A stretch of DNA of 64,000 bases from Rhizobiales bacterium NRL2 (lineage in GTDB: Bacteria > Pseudomonadota > Alphaproteobacteria > Minwuiales > Minwuiaceae): contig CP016093.1 of the NCBI GenBank assembly GCA_001664005.1, positions 1,061,001 through 1,125,000 on the forward strand, in the 5' to 3' direction. A program made the position numbers and the translations under genes. Below the pieces are notes generated by a model, which saw nothing but the letters and a program-made list of their open reading frames with translations, did not search any database and was not told the DNA's origin. Positions 39,704-49,533 of this stretch are shown one piece after another (position 1 is the first letter of the stretch; every line of letters begins with the position of its first letter).

Positions 39704-40564
39704 ATGAGAACCGGCAACTTCAAGGGCTACGAGACCTGGATCACCGAGCCGGGCGTGCTCTGGATCCGCTTCAACCGGCCGGAACAGAAGAACGGCACCA
39801 CCTCGGTGATGAAGCGGGAGCTGATCGAGACCCTGACCGAGGCGCAGATGGACAATGCCGTCCGCGTCGTCGTCTTCACCGGCTCCGGCGACAGCTTTTC
39901 AGCAGGCGACAATCTGAAGGGCTATGCCGCTCTCGACCGGGAGACGGACGACGGCCAGGTGCGGCTGATCCCCGGCGGTCATGACACCGGCATCGGCACC
40001 TATTCGGCGCTGCGCACGATCTCCCAGCAGCTCAACACGGTCATCCGGGAGATGGACAAGATCACCATCGCCGCGATCAACGGCGTCGCCATCCAGACGG
40101 GCTTCTCGCTGGCGCTCTGCTGCGACTTCCGCATCGCCGCAGAGGAGGCGCGGCTGGGCTCCGGCACGCTGCGCTTCGCGCTGCTGCCCGACGAGGGCGG
40201 GCCCTATTTGCTGGTCCAGCACATGGGCCTGGCGAAGACCATGGATTTCCTGATGAGGAAGAAGATCGTGTCCGCCGCCGAGGCTCTGGAACTGGGTCTG
40301 ATCAACGAGGTCGTGCCCGGCGACAGGCTGCTGGCCGCCGCCGAGGAACTGGCCGTCGAGATGGCGGAGGGCCCGCAGGTCGCCATGCGCCTGCTGAAGC
40401 GCTCGGTCTACAACGCCGCCGAAATGAGCTGGCTGCAGACGCTGGACGATATCGCCGGCAAGACGGCGGTCACCGATCACCATCCGGACGCGGCGGAGGG
40501 CAAGGCCGCGTTCATGGAACGGCGCAAGGCGCGCTTCAACGCCTGGCTGGACGAGGCCGGCTGA
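39704..40564 (+). CDS. Crotonase-fold (enoyl-CoA hydratase/isomerase family) protein
   Basis: A 286-residue crotonase-superfamily protein. CoA-pocket and oxyanion features are visible: VVVFTGSGDSFSAGDNLKGY and ITIAAINGVAIQTGFSLALCCDFRIA. In enoyl-CoA hydratases two Glu follow; the first position (usual PEV..G) reads SGTLRFALLPDEGG here, so that Glu is Thr, and the second is also not evident. Hydration by the classical mechanism is therefore doubtful. Isomerase, hydrolase or decarboxylase activity is possible. The gene is 5 bp upstream of a class III CoA-transferase, so it likely acts on that enzyme's CoA ester. Confidence 0.85.
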   Translation: MRTGNFKGYETWITEPGVLWIRFNRPEQKNGTTSVMKRELIETLTEAQMDNAVRVVVFTGSGDSFSAGDNLKGYAALDRETDDGQVRLIPGGHDTGIGTYSALRTISQQLNTVIREMDKITIAAINGVAIQTGFSLALCCDFRIAAEEARLGSGTLRFALLPDEGGPYLLVQHMGLAKTMDFLMRKKIVSAAEALELGLINEVVPGDRLLAAAEELAVEMAEGPQVAMRLLKRSVYNAAEMSWLQTLDDIAGKTAVTDHHPDAAEGKAAFMERRKARFNAWLDEAG

Positions 40565-40569
40565 CGCGC

Positions 40570-41748
40570 ATGGGCATACTCGACGGGCTGAAGGTCATCG
40601 ACGCGGCGAGCTTCATCGCCGGGCCGTCTGCCGCGACGCTGCTGGGCGATTTCGGGGCCGACGTCATCAAGGTGGAGCCGCCGGGCGGTGACGGCTACCG
40701 CCGTCTGCTGGGGCTGCCGGGCTTCCCGACGGCGGACGTCGACTATCACTGGCAGCTCGACAACCGCAACAAGCTGGGGCTGGCGCTCGATCTGCGCGAC
40801 GAGACCGACCGGCAGGTCTTCCTCGACCTCGCCGCCCAGGCCGACGTTCTGGTGGTCAACCATCCCCTGCCGGTGCGGCGGAAGCTCGGCATCGCCTGGG
40901 GCGACCTGCGCGGGCTCAATCCGGGCCTGATCTACGCCTCGCTGACCGGTTTCGGGGAGACGGGGCCGGAGGCCGACAGCCCGGGCTTCGATCTCTCCAC
41001 CTACTGGGCGCGTTCGGGGCTGATGGACCAGGTCCGCCCGGACATGGACGGACCGCCCGCGCCCTCGGTCGCGGGGCAGGGGGATCATCCGACCGGCGTC
41101 GCCCTGTTCGGCGCGATCATGCTGGCGCTGTACGAGAGACGAGAGACCGGCCGGGGCCGCGAGGTGCAGTCCTCGCTGATCGCCAACGGCCTGTGGTCGA
41201 ACGCCTGCCTGGCGCAGGCAGCACTGGCGGGCGGCGACATTCCGCGGCGCCGGCCGCGCCATGCCCCCTTCTCGGCGCTGGTGAACACCTACCGCGCCCG
41301 CGACGGCAAGTGGTTCATCGTCAGCGCGCTGGAGCCGGAGCGGGACTGGCAGCGCCTGCTCCGTGTGATCGAGCATCCGGGACTTGCGGACGATCCGCGA
41401 TTTTCCGCCATCGAGGGGCGGCGCGAGAACGCGGCGGCGCTGACGACGCTGCTGGACGACATCTTCCTGGAGCGCGACTGGCCCGACTGGCGCGTCCGCT
41501 TCGAGGCTGAGCGCCTGTCCGTCGGGCCGGTCTACTCGCCGCAGGACGCGGTGGCCGACGCACAGGCCCGGCCCTCGGCGGCGGTGCGCCGAACGGCTGA
41601 CGGGGCGTTGATGGCGGAGGTCATCGACAGCCCGCTCTGGCTGGAGGGAGAAGCGAAACGTTCCGTCGGAAGGGCGCCGGCGACCGACGAGCATGGGAAA
41701 CTGATCCGCTCGGCGCTGAAGGACGGCCGTTCGCCCTGGCGGCCCTGA
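40570..41748 (+). CDS. Class III (CaiB/BaiF) CoA-transferase
   Basis: A 392-residue family III CoA-transferase. Family motifs are GLKVIDAASFIAGPSAATLLGDFGADVIKVEPPGGD at the start (in parts), NRNKLGLALDL, and PGFDLSTYWARSGLM (about 137-151), which holds the aspartate expected to carry the acyl intermediate. GDHPTGVALFGAIMLALYER follows. It moves CoA from a donor such as succinyl-CoA to a carboxylate. With gcdH nearby, glutarate is a plausible acceptor (GcdG-like), but carnitine- or other-specific relatives share the motifs. Confidence 0.9.
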   Translation: MGILDGLKVIDAASFIAGPSAATLLGDFGADVIKVEPPGGDGYRRLLGLPGFPTADVDYHWQLDNRNKLGLALDLRDETDRQVFLDLAAQADVLVVNHPLPVRRKLGIAWGDLRGLNPGLIYASLTGFGETGPEADSPGFDLSTYWARSGLMDQVRPDMDGPPAPSVAGQGDHPTGVALFGAIMLALYERRETGRGREVQSSLIANGLWSNACLAQAALAGGDIPRRRPRHAPFSALVNTYRARDGKWFIVSALEPERDWQRLLRVIEHPGLADDPRFSAIEGRRENAAALTTLLDDIFLERDWPDWRVRFEAERLSVGPVYSPQDAVADAQARPSAAVRRTADGALMAEVIDSPLWLEGEAKRSVGRAPATDEHGKLIRSALKDGRSPWRP

Positions 41749-41912
41749 CCGGGGCGCCCCCGATGCCGGGGCCCACGTCACAATCCCCGCTTCTTGATGC
41801 GACCCTGCGGGTTGTTTTCTGTGGCGTGCGCCCCGGCTTGTTCCGGAGGCGGTCCCGGCCGCATGACGCTTCGCGCGGTCGGGTGCGCCCCCGGAATGGC
41901 GTATTCCCTGGT

Positions 41913-42344
41913 TCAATGCTTTGCGGTCGAGAACCTCCCCGGCCGGGCCTGAATGAAGGCGAACTCGTCGCTGCTGAGCTGCAAGGTGAACTCCATCGCC
42001 CGCCCATCGAGCATGGCGAACACGCAGCGGACGCGGTTCTGATCCCGTTCGATATTTGTCTGCACGAGGTCGCCGAGGGCGGAGCCGCCCCGGCCGTCCG
42101 GCAGTTCGAAGCGCCGCGCCCGAAGGCGTGACACCGATGAATCGGGCATGGTGAGTTCGACGGCTCTGAACAGAAGCGCCAACGCATGCTCTTCCGTATG
42201 GGTGAGCGGTGCGTTCTCGTTGAATTTGGCATGCGAGCCGCGCTCCGGCGTACGGCCGGGCGCAATGGCCAGGGGATCTTTCCTTCGACGCGACACGAAC
42301 TCTGCGTCCTTTGTTCTTGTTCTTACGCTACTACTGCAAAGCAC
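41913..42344 (-). CDS. Hypothetical protein, uncertain start
   Basis: A 143-codon frame from GTG 42344. The last about 100 residues (from THTEEHALALLFRAVEL onward, including SRLRARRFELPDG and MLDGRAMEFTLQLSSDE) look like real protein. The first 40 are Ser/Arg-rich and doubtful. An alternative GTG at 42296 has AAGGA upstream; an ATG at 42149 would leave 78 residues. I recognise no family. It lies downstream of the M48 gene on the same strand, 108 bp away. Confidence 0.4.
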   Translation of the reverse strand: MLCSSSVRTRTKDAEFVSRRRKDPLAIAPGRTPERGSHAKFNENAPLTHTEEHALALLFRAVELTMPDSSVSRLRARRFELPDGRGGSALGDLVQTNIERDQNRVRCVFAMLDGRAMEFTLQLSSDEFAFIQARPGRFSTAKH

Positions 42345-42452
42345 TATCGGCGCCGATGTTTCAGCGACCCTGCGTTGCCGAATGGCATGATACTACCCGT
42401 GATGGGGATCTGTCGACCGGTCCGGCCCGAGAAATTCTTCACTGGCCGGCGG

Positions 42453-43277
42453 TCAGTTGCGGCCCGCCATCCGTTGCAGCCTGTCGATCCGGTCCGGAAC
42501 CGGCGGATGGGTGCGCATCCAGGACCGGCCCCTGACGCCGGCGAACTCCTCGATGGTGTCCTTCAGATGTATGCCGTTCGCGAACTGGATACGCGCCAGC
42601 GCCTGGCTGAGCGCGCCCGGATCGCCGGTCAGCCGGACCGAGCGGGCGTCGGCGGCGTACTCGCGGCGGCGAGAAAGCGCGGTCTGAAGCAGGGATGTCG
42701 CCGCCGGCGCCAAGGCCAGGAACCAGTACACCCAGTCGGGCGCCATCTGTTCGCCTGTGACCATGTAGGTGACCGCGCCCGTCAGCAGGCCGAGCACGGC
42801 GGCGGCGAAGGTCACCCGGCTCATGGCCTCGCCGAAGCGGATCAGACGCACGTCCCCGGCGGCGACATGGGCGACCTCGTGAGCGATCACCGCGATCAGA
42901 TGCCGCTCCGACAACAGCTCCAGAAGACTGCGCGAAATCAGGATCACGCAGTGGCGTCTGTCGCCGATGGAAAACGCATTGGGGGCGCCGTCGATGACCC
43001 TGATCTCCGGCGATTGCGCGAGTCCCGCTGCCCCGGATATCTCGGCCAGGCGCGTCCGGAACCGCTCCGACATGCGCCGTTGCAGCGGCCGGGCGTGGGC
43101 GATGCGCAGTTCCATGGTCTCGGGCAGATGCGGCAGCGCCACGATGGCCAGCGCCACAGCCATGGCGACGGCGACGCCGCCCCAGACGCCGAAGGTGGCG
43201 CTGGCGGCGATCACCCAGACGCCGCCCATTCCCGCCAGGGGCAGGCGGGACAGGGACCATTCCCAGACCGCTCTCAT
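42453..43277 (-). CDS. M48-family (HtpX-like) membrane metalloprotease
   Basis: A 274-residue protein with two N-terminal hydrophobic segments (about 18-50), the zinc motif HEVAH in IAVIAHEVAHVAAGDV and the third-ligand region RREYAADARSVRLTG. Two more membrane segments lie between them (about 155-200). The C-terminal HPPVPDRIDRLQRM is the usual HP.. ending of HtpX/M48B proteins. It probably degrades damaged membrane proteins. It is the last gene of a tight run after the FG-GAP protein (9 bp gap). Confidence 0.9.
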   Translation of the reverse strand: MRAVWEWSLSRLPLAGMGGVWVIAASATFGVWGGVAVAMAVALAIVALPHLPETMELRIAHARPLQRRMSERFRTRLAEISGAAGLAQSPEIRVIDGAPNAFSIGDRRHCVILISRSLLELLSERHLIAVIAHEVAHVAAGDVRLIRFGEAMSRVTFAAAVLGLLTGAVTYMVTGEQMAPDWVYWFLALAPAATSLLQTALSRRREYAADARSVRLTGDPGALSQALARIQFANGIHLKDTIEEFAGVRGRSWMRTHPPVPDRIDRLQRMAGRN

Positions 43278-43286
43278 GCATTCAAT

Positions 43287-44134
43287 CTAGGGGGCGGGAC
43301 GCCATTCGACCACTGTGCCGCCTTCGACGGGTGCGCGGACCACCAATGCGCCATCCGGGCCGGTGGCGGCGCTCAATGCCCCGGTCAGCGCCGCCGGCAG
43401 CGTCTCGCTGTCCAGCACCGCAGGCGGGCCGCCTGCGAAGCGGAGGGCCTGCAGAGACCGCCGGCCGTTCTTCGGCAGGATCAGGTCGGCCACGCCATCG
43501 CCGTCGACATCGGCGACGAAGCTGAGGCCCTGTTCGCGGGAGCCGATGGCGTGATTGGAATAGCCCGGCAGGCTGGCGACCGTCTCGAAGCCCTTCACGC
43601 CGGGCCGGAGCAGCTTCAGCGTGCCGCCGATATGGGGTGTCACCACGATCGCGATCTCCAGCCGGCCGTCCCCGTCGAAGTCGGCGATGCCGGCTGGATT
43701 GAGCCAGCGGTTGGCCTGCCCGATCCACGCGTCGCGGAGGACGAGCTGGATCCGGCCCTCCCGGATACCGTAGATGGCGAGCGCTGCTCCATGCTCCAGG
43801 TGACTCTCGACGACCACCATCTCGTCGACGCCGTCGCCATTGAAGTCGGCCAGGCGGACATGCCGGTCCTCGAAGACCGTCTCGTCGGAAAGGCGGATCC
43901 CCAATATGCGGCCGCCGGCCAGTTCGGCCATCAGCGCGCCGGCTTCGATCGCGTCGCCCAGCACGCCGTGAGGGTAGCGTTCCGTGGGTTCGGCCAGCCA
44001 GGCGCGCCGGACGGGGCCTTCGCCCGTGGCGACGACCGCATCCGGCAGCGCGCCCGGCGGCCGGTCCCCGGCCGACGCTGTGGTTGTGGAAATACAGAGC
44101 AGGGCGGCGGCCAGCAGCGCCGACCCGCTCCGTC

Positions 44135-44138
<4 letters not shown>
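43287..44138 (-). CDS. Exported FG-GAP/VCBS-repeat protein
   Basis: A 283-residue protein with signal peptide MRRSGSALLAAALLCISTTTA. It has three or more calcium-binding-type repeats: DFNGDGVDEMVVVE, DFDGDGRLEIAIVV and DVDGDGVADLILP. These Asp-rich loops are those of integrin-like beta-propeller blades. A periplasmic location is likely. The rest of the sequence is beta-rich without catalytic motif. The ATG overlaps the stop of the aminopeptidase gene (ATGA), so it is coupled to it. The binding partner is unknown. Confidence 0.88.
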
Positions 44139-45509
<1,371 letters not shown>

Positions 45510-45517
<8 letters not shown>

Positions 45518-46538
45518 CGATCAGACCCATTTCCACGTAGTAGCGCCGGGCGCCTGGATGGAGGGGGATGGTAAGGCCCTCGAGCGCGGTTTCCAGTCTG
45601 ATCTGTTCACCCTTGAGATGCCCCGTGTCCAGCAGGCCGCGGTTTTCCTCGTTCCAGAGTGCGGCAGTGATGTTGTAGATCAGGTCGTCGGAAATATCGG
45701 CGTGGGTGATCCATTGCGCGCCGACCGAGAGCGTCGGCGTGACCGGATTGCCGCCATAGGCGCCGGCGGGAATGGAACTCGCCGTGTAGTAGCGGTTGGT
45801 GAAGAGAAGCTGTCCGGCGGCGGCGCCGTCGATCGCCACGAGTTCGAACCGGCCCGTGTCGAGGAGTTCCGAAACCGCCGCCGAGGGATAGCCGACCACG
45901 AAGAAGGCGGCGTCGATGCGTTCCTCCAGCAGGCTGGTGATGGACAGTTCCGGGCCGGCGCTCACCGCCTCGATATCGTCGTGTTCGACGCCGAAGGCCG
46001 CGAGGATCAGCAGCGCATTGATGCGGGTGCCGGAACCGTCGCGGTCGATCGCCACCTTGCGGCCCTTGAGATCGGAAATGGATTCGATGCCGAGGTCCTT
46101 CCGCGCCACCAGATGCACATGCTCGGGATAGAGATTGGCGATGGCCCTGAGATCGGGGAAGACGCCTTGGCCTGTGAAGATTTCCGCACCCTCGAAGGCC
46201 CAGGCGACCACATCGGCCTGCGCCAGGCCCGAATCCAGTTTCCGGGTGGCGATCCCCTCCAGGTTCTCGAACGAACCGAGCGTGGTGATCGCCGTCGCGA
46301 TGAGATTGTCGACGCCACAGGCGCCGCCCTGGCCGCAGGGCGAGCTTCCCCCCGGACGCGAAATCGCTGAGGCGATCAGGGAACCGATCGGAAAGTAGGT
46401 GCCGGCCGAGGAACCGGTGCCGATGGTGAAGAAGCGGGGGTAATCGTGCTCGCCGGCCAGGCCGGCGGAACCGGGCAGGAGGACAGCCAGTCCGCAGAGG
46501 ACCGCGATGAGCGCGTCTCTGGCCTTCGTCATGCCCAT
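45510..46538 (-). CDS. TAXI-family TRAP solute-binding protein
   Basis: From ATG 46538 the product has 342 residues: signal peptide (MGMTKARDALIAVLCGLAVLLPGSAGLA), then the TAXI pattern FFTIGTGSSAGTYFPIG. ALxxxDVVAWAFEGAEIF-like sequence, LKGRKVAIDRDGSGTRINA and FFVVGYPSAAVSELL follow. TAXI proteins capture solutes such as glutamate or 2-oxoglutarate in the periplasm for TRAP permeases. No TRAP membrane subunit is nearby, so the partner must be elsewhere, or the protein is a sensor. It leads a tight run with the aminopeptidase, FG-GAP protein and M48 protease. Upstream frame extension lies inside the GMC gene and is not real. Confidence 0.9.
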
Positions 46539-46641
46539 GGCGCCGTTATACCCTTCTTCCACGCTGCAGCAAGGTAATCCGACCGCATTAAACGCCGTGG
46601 AGGGCAAATTTTCCGTGAACGGATAGCCCGGATCCGGCGCC

Positions 46642-48315
46642 TCAGCGCTGGCGCGTTTCCCAGTCCGGGTGCAGCCACGGCTCCCGGTCGTCGGGCGACA
46701 GGAGATCGCGGCCCAGGATGTGATCGGCCATCTTCTCCCCCACCATGATCGACGGCCCGTTGAGATTGCCGTTGGTGATCCGCGGGAAGACGGAGCTGTC
46801 GGCGACGCGCAGGCCGTCCGCGCCGATGACACGGCCCTCCGGGTCGACCACCGCTTCCGCGTCGTCGGGGTCGCCCATGCGGCAGGTGCCGCAGGGGTGG
46901 TAGGCGCTCTCCACCGCGTCCCGGATGAAGTCGTCGAGGGCTTCGTCGGAGGTGACCTCGTCGCCCGGCGCGATCTCCGGACCGGCAAAGCGTTCGAAGG
47001 CGGGCTGGGCGAAGATCTCGCGGCTGAGGCGGATACAGGTGCGGAAGTCGGCCCAGTCCTTCTCGTTCGACATGTAGTTGAACAGGATCGACGGCGCCGC
47101 CGCCGGGTCGGACGCAGCGAGCCGCACGCGGCCACGCGATAGCGAGCGCATGGGGCCGACATGGACCTGGAAACCGTGAGCCTTCGCCGGCGCCTTCCCG
47201 TCATAGCGGATGGCCACGGGAAGGAAATGATACTGGATGTCGGGGTACTCGATCCCGGCGCGGGAGCGGATGAAGGCCGCCGCCTCGAAATGGTTGGTGG
47301 CGCCGAGACCGGTCTTCGTGAACAGCCAGCGTGCGCCGATCCAGGCCTTGGCGGCGAGGTTCAGGCTGGAATAGAGGGAGACCGGTTCCTTGCAGATCTT
47401 CTGGATGTAGATCTCCAGATGGTCCTGCAGGTTGCCGCCCACGCCCGGCCGGTCCGCCAGCACTTCGATGCCATGCTCCTGCAGGTGCGCCGCCGGGCCG
47501 ATGCCGGAGAGCATCAGCAGCTTCGGCGAGTTGATCGAGGAGGCGGCGAGGATCACCTCGCGGCGCGCGCGTACGGTCCGCGGCCGTCCCCCCTCACGGA
47601 TCCGGACGCCGACCGCCCTGCGTCCCTCGAACGCAATGCGCTCGGCAAGGCAGCGGATCAGACGCAGGTTCGGCCGTTTCAGCGCCGGCTTCAGATAGGC
47701 GTTCGCCGCCGACCAGCGCCGGCCGCGCCAGACGGTCATCTCCATCGGCCCGAAGCCTTCCTGCTTGCGGCCGTTGTAGTCGTCGGTGGTCTCGTAGCCC
47801 GCTTGCGCGCCTGCCTCGATGAAGGCGCGGTAGAGCGGGTTGGCCATCGGCCCGCGGCTGACATGCAGCGGCCCGTCCTCGCCGCGCCAGCCTGCCTCGC
47901 CGCCATGGCTCGATTCCATGCGGCGGAAATAGGGGGCGACGTCGCGCCAGGCCCAGCCGCGTGCGCCGGCCTGCGCCCAGCCTTCGTAGTCCCGGGCGTG
48001 GCCGCGGACATAGACCATGCCGTTGATCGAGGACGAGCCGCCGATCACCTTGCCGCGTGGACAGGCCAGCCGCCGTCCGCCCAGATGGGGCTCCGGCTCG
48101 GTCTGATAGCCCCAGTCGTAGCGGGCCATGTTCATGGGGTAGGAAAGGGCCGCCGGCATCTGGATGAAAGGACCGGCGTCCGTGCCGCCGTGTTCCAGCA
48201 CGATGACCGAATGCTTGCCCGACTCGCTCAGGCGCGCGGCCAGCGCCGACCCGGCGCTGCCGGAGCCGACGATGACATAATCCGCTTCCGCCAGGACCGC
48301 CGCATCGTCCGTCAT
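46642..48315 (-). CDS. GMC-family FAD oxidoreductase (choline-dehydrogenase-like)
   Basis: A 557-residue glucose-methanol-choline oxidoreductase. The FAD-binding motif is [19 protein letters not shown] (about 12-30). The GMC signatures are [21 protein letters not shown] and [19 protein letters not shown]. The active-site histidine lies in [11 protein letters not shown] near the C-terminus. It oxidises an alcohol; choline, PEG and aliphatic alcohols are known substrates of similar sequences. No betaine-aldehyde dehydrogenase or BetI gene adjoins, so betA is not assigned. Confidence 0.92.
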   Translation of the reverse strand: MTDDAAVLAEADYVIVGSGSAGSALAARLSESGKHSVIVLEHGGTDAGPFIQMPAALSYPMNMARYDWGYQTEPEPHLGGRRLACPRGKVIGGSSSINGMVYVRGHARDYEGWAQAGARGWAWRDVAPYFRRMESSHGGEAGWRGEDGPLHVSRGPMANPLYRAFIEAGAQAGYETTDDYNGRKQEGFGPMEMTVWRGRRWSAANAYLKPALKRPNLRLIRCLAERIAFEGRRAVGVRIREGGRPRTVRARREVILAASSINSPKLLMLSGIGPAAHLQEHGIEVLADRPGVGGNLQDHLEIYIQKICKEPVSLYSSLNLAAKAWIGARWLFTKTGLGATNHFEAAAFIRSRAGIEYPDIQYHFLPVAIRYDGKAPAKAHGFQVHVGPMRSLSRGRVRLAASDPAAAPSILFNYMSNEKDWADFRTCIRLSREIFAQPAFERFAGPEIAPGDEVTSDEALDDFIRDAVESAYHPCGTCRMGDPDDAEAVVDPEGRVIGADGLRVADSSVFPRITNGNLNGPSIMVGEKMADHILGRDLLSPDDREPWLHPDWETRQR

Positions 48316-48364
48316 GCGGCGTGCTTAGCGGCCGGCGCCTTGCTTGCCAAGCAGTGCCGTGGTT

Positions 48365-49330
48365 TCAGGCCGCGGCCTCGGCCTGGTAGCCGATGATCGC
48401 GGCGGTTTCGTCAGCCGAATAGAACAGGTCCGCAATGTCCTTGTTCTTTTCGTAGATCGCCGTGCGCTCGACCTCGTCGTACTTCACGGCCGAACGGAAA
48501 TAGCGGTCCCATTCCAGGGACTTGCCGACATACTGGCTGAACACCTTGGAGCTGTGCTCGCCCTCGATCTCGGTGGGCGTGAAGCCAAGATGGTCGCCCA
48601 TGGACTGCAGGGTGACCTCGCGATGGTTGAGGATGTCCTCGAACTTCACGAACAGCGTCCGGCCGACGATTTCGGGATCATTGAAAGGGAAATGGACGAA
48701 CGGCTTGCGGTACTGGTTGACCGCATCCGAGACCTGGCGGTAGCGGTCGCAGAGCGAGGCCACGCCGGTGACCGGATGGCGGACCATGAAGATGAACTTC
48801 ACATCCGGGTACATGCGCTGGATGACCTTCAGGTGCAGCGCATTGTCGGGGGTCTGCTCGCCATAGATACTGCCGCTGGCGCCGGTGGATTCCACGAATT
48901 CCGAGAACATTGCCGCGACCGTGTTCGCCCAGCTCGGATTGGCCGGGTCGAAACGGGCCATGTAGCGGTCGAAACGGAAGCCCTTCAGATAGGCCTGATG
49001 GGCGAAGACATCCTTGGTCACGTCGGACAGGGACGAGTTCATCAGGTTCTCGTAGAAGGTGATGTTGTAGTAGCAGGTGTGCAGGAACGGCGTCACCGGC
49101 TGGTGCTTGACGAATTCCAGCAGCGAGTCGCAGTTGGCCGGATCGACGCCCTCGAATTCGCCGCCCTGGCGGATTACCCGGCAGACCAGGCCGTAGAGGT
49201 GCTCCAGCCGCGTCATGACGGTGGTGCCCTGGAGGCCGCAGACCTCGGGCTGCTTGTCCAGCAGTGCGCCGGTCACCGTGGTGCCGCTGCGCTCCGAGCC
49301 GGCGATGAAGAAGTCGATGCGATCGGTCAT
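48365..49330 (-). CDS. PAPS-dependent sulfotransferase-family protein
   Basis: From ATG 49330 (after GGAAGG; the frame also opens at 49366) the product has 321 residues. The 5'-phosphosulfate loop is FFIAGSERSGTTVTG (GSxRSGTT), and the 3'-phosphate motif appears in FIFMVRHPVTGVASLCDRYR. YGEQTPDNALHL lies between. It should transfer sulfate from PAPS to a small molecule, glycan or lipid; acceptor unknown. It is monocistronic and divergent from pyc. No sulfate-activation genes are near. Confidence 0.85.
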   Translation of the reverse strand: MTDRIDFFIAGSERSGTTVTGALLDKQPEVCGLQGTTVMTRLEHLYGLVCRVIRQGGEFEGVDPANCDSLLEFVKHQPVTPFLHTCYYNITFYENLMNSSLSDVTKDVFAHQAYLKGFRFDRYMARFDPANPSWANTVAAMFSEFVESTGASGSIYGEQTPDNALHLKVIQRMYPDVKFIFMVRHPVTGVASLCDRYRQVSDAVNQYRKPFVHFPFNDPEIVGRTLFVKFEDILNHREVTLQSMGDHLGFTPTEIEGEHSSKVFSQYVGKSLEWDRYFRSAVKYDEVERTAIYEKNKDIADLFYSADETAAIIGYQAEAAA

Positions 49331-49533
49331 GACGGGGCCTTCCGAAGTTTCGTGGTTGCGCACCATGCTGACGCGTCTTCGTAAAATCGTGGTTAACGAT
49401 GAAGGCCGGGCCTGGCCGCGGCTTTCGTGACCGCCGTCGCCTTCGCCTCAGGGTGGTGCAACTTCCGCTTTGCCAAGCGCCCTGCGATCGCCGAACATGC
49501 CCGCCGGGCGCGGGGGACAGAGGGGGTTCAGCG

